64,000 nucleotides of DNA from an uncultured Muribaculaceae bacterium (GTDB lineage: Bacteria > Bacteroidota > Bacteroidia > Bacteroidales > Muribaculaceae): NCBI GenBank assembly GCA_910578075.1, contig CAJTPK010000011.1:1-64000 (forward strand). Direction: 5' to 3'. The notes beneath the pieces were generated by a model. The model was given only the letters and a program-made list of their open reading frames with translations. It did not search any database and was not told the origin of the DNA. The position numbers were made by a program, and so were the translations under genes. This document shows, in pieces, positions 33,036 through 41,802 of this stretch (its first letter is position 1; every line of letters starts with the position of its first letter).

Positions 33036-36000
33036 ATGTCTCTATATAGTTCAGCAGTCAAAAGACCGGTGATGACCACGCTCTGTTTCGTGACAGTCAT
33101 TATCCTTGGTCTCTTCTCACTGGCTAAGCTCCCTATCGACCTCTATCCGGATATCGACACCAACTCTATAATGGTGATCACCATGTATCCAGGTGCATCG
33201 GCAAAAGATATCGAGCAGAATGTAACGAAGCCACTTGAGAACACACTCAACTCCGTTGAGCACCTGAAACACATATCATCAACGTCAAGAGAGAATACGT
33301 CGGTCATAACACTTGAATTTGAATATGGTTATGACATCGACGTGCTGACAAACGACGTGCGTGACAAACTCGATATGGTGGAATCCCAGCTTCCTGATGA
33401 TTCGGAAAACCCGATCATCTTCAAGTTCTCCACCGACATGATTCCTATCTGTCTCCTTTCCGTACAGGCAGATGAGAGTATGGCGGGTTTATATAAGATT
33501 CTCGACGACAACGTGGCAAACCCGCTGGCGCGCGTTGACGGTGTGGGTTCCGTTTCAATTTCCGGTGCCCCGAAGAGGGAGATACACGTATACGTTGATC
33601 CCAACCGTCTTGAGGCTTATAATCTGTCTGTGGAACAGATTGCATCCGTAATCGGAGCCGAGAACAGAAACGTCCCCGGTGGTTCATTCGATATCGGATC
33701 AAACACATATGCACTCCGTGTGCAGGGTGAATTTGAGGAGACATCACAGATGCTCCGGATTCCCGTGGGCAGCTATCAGGGAAAGATTGTTTACCTGAGT
33801 GATGTAGCCACAGTGGAAGATAGCCTTGAGGAGCGTACCCAGCGCACATACAACAATGGCAAGGAAGGAGCCATGATCATCATTCAGAAACAGAGTGGTG
33901 CCAACTCTGTGGAGATCTCCAACAAAGTAATGGCCATGCTCCCCTCGCTGGAGAAGAATCTCCCTTCCGATGTGAAGATCGGTGTGATTGTCGACACGTC
34001 CGACAACATCCGTAACACCATCGCAGCTCTTGTCGAGACAGTGCTTTACGCCCTTCTCTTCGTGATGATAGTGGTATTCGTATTCCTCGGACGTTGGCGC
34101 GCGACAATGATTATCGTCATAACGATCCCGGTGTCACTTATCGCTTCGTTCATATACCTTTTCGCCACCGGCAACACCTTGAACATCGTTTCTCTATCAG
34201 CCTTGTCAATATCTATCGGTATGGTGGTGGACGACGCCATTGTGGTGCTTGAGAATGTAACGACACACATTGAACGTGGGGCAGACCCGAAACAGGCTGC
34301 TGTGCACGGCACCAATGAGGTAGCTATATCTGTAATCGCATCTACCCTTACCCTTATTGCGGTATTCTTCCCGCTTACCCTTGTGACTGGCATGACCGGT
34401 GTGCTTTTCCGTCAGCTCGGATGGATGGTTACCATCATGATGATTATATCCACCACCTGCGCATTGTCTCTCACTCCGATGCTCTGCAGCCAGTGGCTCA
34501 GACTCAAAGGCAAGGCTACCGATGGCAATAAGAAAAACTGGTATTCATATATCGAGCGTGGTCTCGACAAATTTGACAACGGATACGCTTCGCTGCTGAA
34601 AAAAGTGGTGACTCACCGCGCGGTGACAATCGTTGTTTGTCTCGGAATATTCGTTGGCTCCATATTCCTTATGAAATTCGTGGGAACCGAGTTCTTCCCG
34701 ACTCAGGATGACGGTCGACTCGGTGTCAATCTCGAGCTTCCTATCGGTGCCCGTGTTGAGGAAGCACAGGAAGTCACTTCTCGCCTTGATTCCCTCTGGC
34801 GTGCAAAATATCCGGAGATCATGGTGATGAACTATACTGTCGGTCCGGCAAGTTCTGACAATACCTTCGCATCATTATCTGACAACGGTGCTCACATCAT
34901 ATCCATGAATATCCGTCTGCTTGATCCGGGCGACCGTGATCGCAACATCCGTGAGATTGCGGAAGAGATGAGAAAGGATCTTGAACAGCAATTCCCGGAA
35001 TTCAAGAAAGCACAGGTCAACATCGGTGGTGGCCGCGGACAGGGAATGGGAGGACAAAGCACCGTTGACTTTGAAATCTATGGTTATGACCTTGACGACA
35101 CCGACCGCGTGGCTGCTGAATTGAAACAAATCCTTGAGGGCATAAACGGCACAGCCGACGTGATAATTTCGCGCTCTGACTATCAGCCGGAATATCAGGT
35201 TGACTTTGACCGCGAGAAACTCTCAATGTATGGCATAAGTCTTCAGACTGCGGCTTTCTATCTCAGAAACCGCATCAATGGTTCCACTGCATCCCAATTC
35301 CGCGAGGATGGTGAGGAATATGACATCAAGGTTATGTACGCACCGGAACACAGAACCCGCATCGAGGATATAGAGAATATCATGATCTATACAAGTGAAG
35401 GCAAGGGAATACGTGTAAAAGAGCTTGGCAAGGTCGTAGAGCGCTTCACGCCTCCGACAATCGAGCGTAAGGACCGCGAACGTGTGATTACCGTATCGGC
35501 CGTGGTTGACGGTGTGCCGATGAGTGAAGTTGTCACGGCAGCTCAAGCAGAAATGGCGAACATCGATCTTCCATCCGGTGTGACAATCCAGATTGCCGGT
35601 AGTTTTGAGGATCAGCAGGATTCATTCAGCGATCTGCTTATGCTCGGTGTGCTGATTATCATTCTTGTCTATATCGTGATGGCAGCGCAGTTCGAATCAC
35701 TGACGTATCCGGGTATCATCATGACTTCGCTTCTGTTTGCATTCTCCGGTGTATTCCTCATACTCTGGATGACAGGACACACATTGAACGTAATGTCAAT
35801 GATCGGAGCTATCATGCTTATCGGTATCGTAGTGAAGAATGGTATCGTCCTTATTGACTATATCGCGCTCAACCGCGAACGAGGAATGTCAATCCGAAGG
35901 GCAGTAATCGACGGAGGTCGCTCTCGTCTGCGCCCCGTTGTCATGACCACATTGACCACAATTCTTGGTATGGTACCGATGGCAGTCGGCACCGGACAGG

Positions 36001-36176
36001 GAGCCGAGATGTGGCGTCCGATGGGTACCGCGGTGATTGGTGGTCTTACATTCTCAACGGTGCTGACTCTTCTGTTCGTGCCTGTCCTCTACTGCGTATT
36101 CGCCGGAAACGGTGTGAAACGCACACGCAAGAAGATCCGCGCAAAGCTGCTCACATCAAAGTCAACCAATTCTTAA
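33036..36176 (+). CDS. HAE-1 type RND multidrug efflux pump
   Basis: A full-length 1046-residue RND permease with both proton-relay acids D399-D400 (motif GMVVDDAIVV) in TM4 and the matching K934 (motif GIVVKNGIVL) in TM10. It is thus a canonical proton-driven HAE-1 pump, unlike the two pumps of the 783-8309 operon. A Gly-rich loop (GGGRGQGMGGQS, around residue 670) lies in the second periplasmic domain. It forms the tripartite efflux system with the two preceding products; likely substrates are drugs, bile salts or detergents, an inference from family only. Confidence 0.95.
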   Translation: MSLYSSAVKRPVMTTLCFVTVIILGLFSLAKLPIDLYPDIDTNSIMVITMYPGASAKDIEQNVTKPLENTLNSVEHLKHISSTSRENTSVITLEFEYGYDIDVLTNDVRDKLDMVESQLPDDSENPIIFKFSTDMIPICLLSVQADESMAGLYKILDDNVANPLARVDGVGSVSISGAPKREIHVYVDPNRLEAYNLSVEQIASVIGAENRNVPGGSFDIGSNTYALRVQGEFEETSQMLRIPVGSYQGKIVYLSDVATVEDSLEERTQRTYNNGKEGAMIIIQKQSGANSVEISNKVMAMLPSLEKNLPSDVKIGVIVDTSDNIRNTIAALVETVLYALLFVMIVVFVFLGRWRATMIIVITIPVSLIASFIYLFATGNTLNIVSLSALSISIGMVVDDAIVVLENVTTHIERGADPKQAAVHGTNEVAISVIASTLTLIAVFFPLTLVTGMTGVLFRQLGWMVTIMMIISTTCALSLTPMLCSQWLRLKGKATDGNKKNWYSYIERGLDKFDNGYASLLKKVVTHRAVTIVVCLGIFVGSIFLMKFVGTEFFPTQDDGRLGVNLELPIGARVEEAQEVTSRLDSLWRAKYPEIMVMNYTVGPASSDNTFASLSDNGAHIISMNIRLLDPGDRDRNIREIAEEMRKDLEQQFPEFKKAQVNIGGGRGQGMGGQSTVDFEIYGYDLDDTDRVAAELKQILEGINGTADVIISRSDYQPEYQVDFDREKLSMYGISLQTAAFYLRNRINGSTASQFREDGEEYDIKVMYAPEHRTRIEDIENIMIYTSEGKGIRVKELGKVVERFTPPTIERKDRERVITVSAVVDGVPMSEVVTAAQAEMANIDLPSGVTIQIAGSFEDQQDSFSDLLMLGVLIIILVYIVMAAQFESLTYPGIIMTSLLFAFSGVFLILWMTGHTLNVMSMIGAIMLIGIVVKNGIVLIDYIALNRERGMSIRRAVIDGGRSRLRPVVMTTLTTILGMVPMAVGTGQGAEMWRPMGTAVIGGLTFSTVLTLLFVPVLYCVFAGNGVKRTRKKIRAKLLTSKSTNS

Positions 36177-36186
36177 ACAGTCTATA

Positions 36187-36480
36187 ATGAAAGCAATATT
36201 CATATCTTACGACCAGGCACATCATGAAGAGATAATCGATGTGCTGACTCGCCTGTCCTGCCGGGGCTTCACAGCCTTCGGTCAGGTGCAGGGGCGCGGT
36301 AGCCACACCGGTGATCCCCACTATGGCTCACATGCCTGGCCATCGTTAGCATCAGCCATCCTGACTTTTGTTGAAGACGACCGCGTACGTCCGGTGCTCG
36401 ACCGTCTCAAATCCCTCGATGAAGCCAAGCCCCTCCTCGGTTTACGCGCTTTTGTGTGGGATACAATCGACACTATTTAA
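36187..36480 (+). CDS. PG0541-like RND-transporter-associated protein
   Basis: This 97-residue soluble protein matches the small PG0541-type family found next to RND pumps in Bacteroidetes: MKAIFISYDQAH, a GFTAFGQVQGRGSHTGDPHYG segment (key residues G, F, G, H, G, D) and a C-terminal DTIDT. It has a ferredoxin-like, PII-resembling layout. Its function is not established. It starts 10 bp after the pump gene, so it is the last gene of the operon. Confidence 0.85.
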   Translation: MKAIFISYDQAHHEEIIDVLTRLSCRGFTAFGQVQGRGSHTGDPHYGSHAWPSLASAILTFVEDDRVRPVLDRLKSLDEAKPLLGLRAFVWDTIDTI

Positions 36481-36482
36481 TA

Positions 36483-36528
36483 TAGAGTCCGTTCACTAAA
36501 GCTAAATTTTTTTATGAGACGGACTCTA
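36483..36528 (+). terminator. Stem-loop after the efflux operon
   Basis: TAGAGTCCGT (36483-36492) pairs exactly with ACGGACTCTA (36519-36528), with a loop containing a run of seven T. It starts 2 nt after the last stop of the operon. The AGTCCGT-TCATAAA part recurs near 29710 and 50025-50060. Confidence 0.65.
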
Positions 36529-36540
36529 AATTTAAATAAT

Positions 36541-36580
36541 CTGTTGCAAGGTTTACAAATTATTTGTAACTTTGCAACAG
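36541..36580 (+). promoter_or_regulatory. tRNA-Leu promoter within a 40-bp near-palindrome
   Basis: TTG (36544-36546) and TAACTTTG (36567-36574) are 20 bp apart. The whole segment reads CTGTTGCAAGGTTTACAAAT and nearly its reverse complement, ending TTTGCAACAG. The tRNA begins at 36585. Confidence 0.7.
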
Positions 36581-36584
36581 ATAA

Positions 36585-36666
36585 GCGCACGTGGCGTAAT
36601 TGGTAGCCGCGCTAGACTTAGGATCTAGTGTCTAACGACGTGGGGGTTCGAGTCCCTTCGTGCGCA
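36585..36666 (+). tRNA. tRNA-Leu (UAG)
   Basis: The 82-nt sequence folds as a class II tRNA: acceptor GCGCACG/CGTGCGC with discriminator A, anticodon stem CTAGA/TCTAG with loop CTTAGGA (anticodon TAG), and a long variable arm. CCA is not encoded. Confidence 0.96.
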
Positions 36667-36670
36667 CGGA

Positions 36671-36703
36671 AAACCCCGTTAACTCTATGAGCTAACGGGG
36701 TTT
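36671..36703 (+). terminator. Intrinsic terminator after tRNA-Leu
   Basis: AAACCCCGTTA pairs with TAACGGGGTTT, with an inner CTC/GAG stem, starting 4 nt after the tRNA. It also lies downstream of the convergent gene ending at 36737. Confidence 0.85.
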
Positions 36704-36736
36704 AATATTATCCAATAACCAACTTATTGCCCCTTC

Positions 36737-38206
36737 TTATTGAAGAATGCTGCGTAAAGTGGCATCCGCACCGTCGGAGGCTATGCGGGCACAATACGCA
36801 TTGTAAAGCGTTGTAAATGCATCTGAATTTCCCAGATCAACCCCTCCGAAAGCAGATAATCTGAGGAAATCCATCGGATTGTCTGAATTCACAAGCTTAT
36901 TGTCTTCCTCTGTAAGCCAAGGCTCAAAGATCTCAAAAGATTCAACTTTGTCATCCTTACGGTATTTCAGATAGTGCCTGTATGACGCAATCAAAAATGC
37001 AACACGTGTCAGATCCTTCCCATCATGAATCATCTTCTTAAGATTGGGAATTACATAAACGGGGAATTTGGATACTCCATCGCCACACAATCTGGCAATC
37101 TGGTCACTCACCGAATGATTTCCGAATCTCTCTATCAGTGTCTGCTTATATTGGTCAAGATCTGTATCTCCCGGAGCAGGGACATAAGGTGTTATATCCT
37201 TATCCATGAATTCACGCACATACCTTACGATATCTGCATCTCCCATAGCCTCGTCAACCTTTCTGTATCCGGAAAGAAATGACGGATATGAAAGTAACGT
37301 ATGGGATGCATTCAGAAGGCTTAGCTTCATATTCTCATAAGCAGAGACATCATCGGTAAATTCGACACCTACAGCTTCCCATTCAGGACGACCGGCTGCG
37401 AAATTATCTTCAATAACCCACTGTATGAAGTCCTCACAATAAACAGGAGCTTTGTCGTCTGTATCATTCCTTTTATTCAGACGCTCTATATCAGCAGGAA
37501 GCGTGGCAGGGGTGATTCTGTCAACCATACTGTTAGGGAATGTGACATTATCCTCAACCCATTGCGCAAGTTCAGGATCCTGTGCACTGAAGAAACTCAT
37601 GAAAGCCTTGCGTGCTGTGTCACCATTATGCTGAAGATTGTCGCATGAGAGAATTGTCACTCCTCCCGCTCCGTTATCTCTGCGGCGGCGCAATCCCTCG
37701 GCTATAAAACCAAATACAGTTTTAGGCGATTTCCGCTCGATAAGATCATGAGCCACATCAGCATTATCTAACATAAACACATCTGTTTCCTTGTCAATAT
37801 TATAACCACCCTCGGTTATTGTCATCGACAAGATATGTATGTCCGGATCAGCTATCTTATCTATTACCTCATCGGAATTCTCCACTGCCCATGTCAGACC
37901 AACCAAAGAACCTATGAGATAAGTCTTATCCACACCATCCCTTCCACATACTGTCAGAGTATACTCTCCATTCTGACTTTTCAGCGCTTTATATAATCGT
38001 TCATCAGAAGGCAGAAGCATAGCTCCATGGATTCCCCAGTTACGTTGCGACGACGAAATTTCAAGCAACCTGTTGGTGAAAGCTTCCATATGGGCACGAT
38101 GGAAATTACCCACACCGAAATGCAATATTCCCGCTTTCACCAGCCCTCTGTCATACCCAATCGTTTCCACATTAGTACTGTTTGGTAAAATAAAAGTACG
38201 TTTCAT
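36737..38206 (-). CDS. Mannitol dehydrogenase family oxidoreductase
   Basis: This 489-residue protein is a polyol-specific long-chain dehydrogenase. It has the N-terminal motif GVGNFHRAH (31-39) for NAD(P) binding and the catalytic pattern K-x4-N-x2-H in KLSLLNASH (about 292-300). Family members interconvert ketoses with polyols or aldonates: mannitol 2-dehydrogenase, D-arabinitol 4-dehydrogenase, and fructuronate or tagaturonate reductases. The neighbouring ACS-type transporter could favour an acid substrate, but the sequence does not settle it. It is the last gene of the minus arm and its start overlaps the upstream gene by 35 bp. Confidence 0.88.
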   Translation of the reverse strand: MKRTFILPNSTNVETIGYDRGLVKAGILHFGVGNFHRAHMEAFTNRLLEISSSQRNWGIHGAMLLPSDERLYKALKSQNGEYTLTVCGRDGVDKTYLIGSLVGLTWAVENSDEVIDKIADPDIHILSMTITEGGYNIDKETDVFMLDNADVAHDLIERKSPKTVFGFIAEGLRRRRDNGAGGVTILSCDNLQHNGDTARKAFMSFFSAQDPELAQWVEDNVTFPNSMVDRITPATLPADIERLNKRNDTDDKAPVYCEDFIQWVIEDNFAAGRPEWEAVGVEFTDDVSAYENMKLSLLNASHTLLSYPSFLSGYRKVDEAMGDADIVRYVREFMDKDITPYVPAPGDTDLDQYKQTLIERFGNHSVSDQIARLCGDGVSKFPVYVIPNLKKMIHDGKDLTRVAFLIASYRHYLKYRKDDKVESFEIFEPWLTEEDNKLVNSDNPMDFLRLSAFGGVDLGNSDAFTTLYNAYCARIASDGADATLRSILQ

Positions 38207-38666
38207 AACATTTTGTAATTATCAGATTTTCATCTGCTTCATATAATCTGGGAATGCCTGAGGATGCAAACAGATTAAACACATCTCTATTATTCTGGGC
38301 TGAGAAGGGCATCGTGAAACCATTTTCCTTCCAATATGCTTCGACTGACGCCTCATCTTCCTCACGTGATATGCAGAGGAATTCCACCTGTTTTTCGCTT
38401 TGAATGAGACATTGCCAGTAATACTTCTGTATCTCGGGCAGTTCACGCCTGCAATCCGAGCACGAAGTATTAAAAAAGACTATCACACTGTGTTTACCCT
38501 TAAGCGACTCCGTGGTGATACGCCTGCCGTCACTCATGACAACCTCGAAATCAGGCAACCGGTTTCCTGGTTGCAACGACCACACCGGTTCCTCCTTATC
38601 GTTGACACAAGCGACGGTGGCAAACACAATCAGAATATAGAGAATCAATCTGTATAAAACGCGCAT
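38172..38666 (-). CDS. TlpA/thioredoxin-like lipoprotein, short C-terminus
   Basis: The 164-residue product has a hydrophobic leader with a probable lipid-anchored Cys20 (TVAC) and a redoxin domain starting at LPDFEVVMSDGR. The redox motif is C69-S-D-C72 after FFNTS. The family's cis-Pro segment appears as SSGIPRLYEADENLIIT, but the protein then ends in an unusual aromatic tail (CYETYFYFTKQY) instead of the usual last strand and helix. The last 35 bp overlap the next gene. It may be a truncated or frameshifted redoxin, or simply a short variant; its role in this locus is unknown. Confidence 0.75.
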   Translation of the reverse strand: MRVLYRLILYILIVFATVACVNDKEEPVWSLQPGNRLPDFEVVMSDGRRITTESLKGKHSVIVFFNTSCSDCRRELPEIQKYYWQCLIQSEKQVEFLCISREEDEASVEAYWKENGFTMPFSAQNNRDVFNLFASSGIPRLYEADENLIITKCYETYFYFTKQY

Positions 38667-38737
38667 TTATAAATATGTTTATATGTTACAATATTAAAAT
38701 GCAAAGATAGCATATTCAGCGCATTCCACAAACCGAT

Positions 38738-40063
38738 TCAACATGCGGGCTGAGAAGATACCTCAAGTTTGATCTCTTCTTTCGGTTCCGCAGGTTTAAC
38801 AAGTTTTAAAAGCACGATAGTAGCGATAGGATGCAGACATCCCATGCAATAGAACAGATACTCTCCCATCGTGGCCATCAGTGAACCAACGACAAGGTTG
38901 AACACAGCCGCCCCGACTGCTCCGGAACCACATGCTATGCCAAGCACTGTAGCCACATTCTTGACAGGGAAAGTCTCGGCTATGACAACCCCGATGTTAT
39001 ATAACCATACGAGGCACATGAAAGCTACAATTGAGAAGACAGCAGTTATAAGGCCAAGACGTATACTGAATGCAACCGCATCCCAGTGACTCAGAAGTGG
39101 AATCAGAGCCAACACAGGAGCCACGCAAGCTGAAAAACTCATCACTACCTTGCGCGATTTCAATGCGTTCCAACCTTTGGACACAAGCTTATCGGAATAT
39201 GCAGATGCAAGCACTCCGCATGTTGCTCCGATAAGGAACGGGATTCCACCGATATATTGAATCATGTCAAGCGTTTCCTGAGGATTCATCCCCTGCGCAG
39301 TGCCGAGATCACGAAGATATCCGGGGAGCCAGAAGTTGATAAAATACCATACCGGATCGCTCACCAGACGGATCAATATCACACCCCAGAGAGCACTTGT
39401 GCCGAACAACGCTAACAGCGGGAATGCTTTCTGGTCTTTTGCGGAGACCCCTTTAGGCTCGTCAAGCGTCATAGCGAGGAATTCGGGCTTCGGCCGACTG
39501 TATACCGCCCACCATATCGCTGCAATCACAAGACCTGCGATACCTGCGATGACAAATACCTCCTGCCAGGGGAAGTAACGCACCATCCATGCAACAAGTA
39601 ACGGTGCTGACATTGTGCCGATCGAACCTCCCGCCTGACAGATAGAATTGGCAGTAGCCCTTGTTTTCTTTTCGAACCATAAGGTCACAGCCACAAGCTG
39701 TCCGGTAAAGATTGTAGGCTCTGCAAGTCCCAATATGCCACGACAAATTGCAAACTGATATACATCCTGCGACAGACCGCCGCCGATACATGCAAGAGAC
39801 CATGCTGCAATACCGGTGAACATCACAGGTTTGGGACCGAATTTATCAACTAAGATGCCCGATACCGGATACATCACGGCATAACATATCAGAAACACAT
39901 TCAAAATCCAGGCAAACTCAATATCGCCGATATCAAAATGTGTGAGAATCTCAGGTTTCAGAATAGAAAGAAGCTGACGGTCAAGATAGTTGCAGACGAT
40001 AGCGATGACCATGGTCACCACTATCATCCACCTCAGCGTATAAGGTTTGTTTTTTAATAACAT
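38738..40063 (-). CDS. MFS transporter, anion:cation symporter (hexuronate-like)
   Basis: The 441-residue protein has about 12 membrane helices and the ACS-family signature region NYLDRQLLSILKP followed by GILVDKFGPKP (the MFS loop 2-3 motif) and RGILGLAEPTIFTGQL. The nearest known functions are uptake of hexuronates, glucarate or similar organic acids by H+ symport. It is the second gene of the minus arm, 35 bp behind the FAD oxidoreductase, so it probably imports the acid or a related small product that these enzymes use. The exact substrate is unknown. Confidence 0.88.
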   Translation of the reverse strand: MLLKNKPYTLRWMIVVTMVIAIVCNYLDRQLLSILKPEILTHFDIGDIEFAWILNVFLICYAVMYPVSGILVDKFGPKPVMFTGIAAWSLACIGGGLSQDVYQFAICRGILGLAEPTIFTGQLVAVTLWFEKKTRATANSICQAGGSIGTMSAPLLVAWMVRYFPWQEVFVIAGIAGLVIAAIWWAVYSRPKPEFLAMTLDEPKGVSAKDQKAFPLLALFGTSALWGVILIRLVSDPVWYFINFWLPGYLRDLGTAQGMNPQETLDMIQYIGGIPFLIGATCGVLASAYSDKLVSKGWNALKSRKVVMSFSACVAPVLALIPLLSHWDAVAFSIRLGLITAVFSIVAFMCLVWLYNIGVVIAETFPVKNVATVLGIACGSGAVGAAVFNLVVGSLMATMGEYLFYCMGCLHPIATIVLLKLVKPAEPKEEIKLEVSSQPAC

Positions 40064-40098
40064 TAACTTAGTTGTTTTGAATTTAAATAATGGCAGGA

Positions 40099-41469
40099 TT
40101 AATCACGGAAATAAACGCCTTCCTCACGAAGCGCTTCCTGCAATTCCTTCACATTAACATCGCGAGGCTGCGCACCCTCTTTCAATGAAAGAGCCGCAGC
40201 CTTACCTGCCGCCTCTCCCATCGCCATGGCAGGTCCCATAACGCGTGCCGAAGCAAGTGCAAGGTGTGTCATGGAAACACAACGTCCTGCCATGATCAGG
40301 CCGTCTATCTTCTTAGGAATCAGACAGCGGTAAGGAATGTCATAACAATCGGGACACCATTGTAGAGTGCAGTCACCGCCCACAGGGTGGTGAAGGTCTA
40401 CCGGGTACGCAGATACAGCGACAACATCATCAAATTTAGCGCAATCGAAAATATCCTGCTCTGTAAATACATATTCACCTTCGATACGTCGTGTTTCGCG
40501 GATTCCCATGAAAGGAGCCACTCTATCCACATAAGCATTCTCGAAACCCGGTATATAAGCTTTCAGATAACGAACGATCTCCTCATTCTGTTCCGCACAC
40601 TTAACCTCACCATATGTATACTGCTCAGGGTCTGTAGCATCCACTCCATTCACGCGAGACATATTTACCCACCATTCATCAGGAGCCATACCTGTCATGA
40701 AAATAGTGCGCTCAACCGGCAGATTATACCCTTCCTCTCGAGCCTTCTTGACCTGATTACGGAAACCTACCATCGTGCAGTTGTCATCAGCGCGGAAGAA
40801 TTCGTTGGGAATAAAGTCTATATCATATAACTCCGGATGATCGGCTACTGCATCGCGAAGTTTACGCGAATCCACACCTCTCATTGAGAACATCAATGTC
40901 GGCGGCTGGGGAATACCCTTCTCATTACCGTAATTCATCGGGGCTCCTGCTCGGAATGCTATATCTCCGTCTCCCGTACAGTCTACGATCCTCTTTGCGA
41001 GTATGGCTTCCCTGCCCTTTTTGGAATCTATCACCACACCCTTTACCGTATCGCCATCCATTATCACATCAGTGGCGAAAGCATACATCAACAGTTCAAT
41101 ACCGCATTCTTTTATAATCTGGAATGCGAGTCGCTTCGTTCCTTCAGGATCTATCATTGTCAGACTCACATGAAGCGGACATGCGCGATGGTGTGTGGCA
41201 AGACCCTGAGCCTGGAGACGTTCGACAAACTGTCCCGGCAAACCCTTGATGACAACATTTCCTTTACGGCCAAGAAAACCCAGCAAAGGCAAACCGATAG
41301 TCATGTTTCCGCCGAGTATACCACGGCTTTCAATAAGCATTACTTTTGTATCAGGAACAAGAGCTGCTGCTTGCGCTGCCATGAGACCGGCGGGACCGGC
41401 TCCTACAACAAGGACATCAACCTCTGCTCTTACAGGAATTTCTGAAGATGGAATAGTTATCGTTTTCAT
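40099..41469 (-). CDS. FAD-dependent oxidoreductase (FAD_oxidored family)
   Basis: The 456-residue protein has an N-terminal Rossmann FAD motif G23-A-G25-P-A-G28, the GGNMTIG segment, and IVDCTGDGDIAFRAG as the second FAD contact. The C-terminal RCVSMTHLALASARVMG region is typical of the PF12831 group. No signal peptide is visible, so it is cytoplasmic. Members occur in carbohydrate loci but few have assigned substrates; oxidation of a sugar, polyol or inositol-like ring is plausible. It is the first gene of the minus arm and shares the family with the pair at 59625-62239. Confidence 0.88.
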   Translation of the reverse strand: MKTITIPSSEIPVRAEVDVLVVGAGPAGLMAAQAAALVPDTKVMLIESRGILGGNMTIGLPLLGFLGRKGNVVIKGLPGQFVERLQAQGLATHHRACPLHVSLTMIDPEGTKRLAFQIIKECGIELLMYAFATDVIMDGDTVKGVVIDSKKGREAILAKRIVDCTGDGDIAFRAGAPMNYGNEKGIPQPPTLMFSMRGVDSRKLRDAVADHPELYDIDFIPNEFFRADDNCTMVGFRNQVKKAREEGYNLPVERTIFMTGMAPDEWWVNMSRVNGVDATDPEQYTYGEVKCAEQNEEIVRYLKAYIPGFENAYVDRVAPFMGIRETRRIEGEYVFTEQDIFDCAKFDDVVAVSAYPVDLHHPVGGDCTLQWCPDCYDIPYRCLIPKKIDGLIMAGRCVSMTHLALASARVMGPAMAMGEAAGKAAALSLKEGAQPRDVNVKELQEALREEGVYFRD

Positions 41470-41802
41470 GATAATTATTGATAAATTAGGTTTATAGAAA
41501 AGTTTATTACATGGACAATATATTGTCGCATCGCAAATTTATAGATTTTCAGTTAATTCATCATCATCATCACAGCTAAAAAAAATATCAGCCTATACAT
41601 CTTCATTATACGATATTGAATTTATAAAATACTTTAATTTAACAATTTACCATATTGTAATCATTTATGGAATTATAAAATATCCTCAAGTTTTAGGAGA
41701 GGTTCGACACAAATGATGGCTCTTTCTTAAAATTTATAATTAATTTTACCAGACAGAAATATTATTAACTTTAATATCTTTTTAACCCTAACATCTGATG
41801 AA
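41470..41802. promoter_or_regulatory. Divergent promoter region of the phospho-PUL
   Basis: This 333-bp AT-rich gap separates the two arms. On the minus strand TAAATTTG (41541-41534) is an exact -7 match about 65 bp before the oxidoreductase ATG. On the plus strand TAACTTTA (41766-41773) is one base off the -7 consensus, 30 bp before the 41803 ATG. Also present is a short (CAT)n-like run near 41560. No regulator gene is nearby. Confidence 0.5.
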
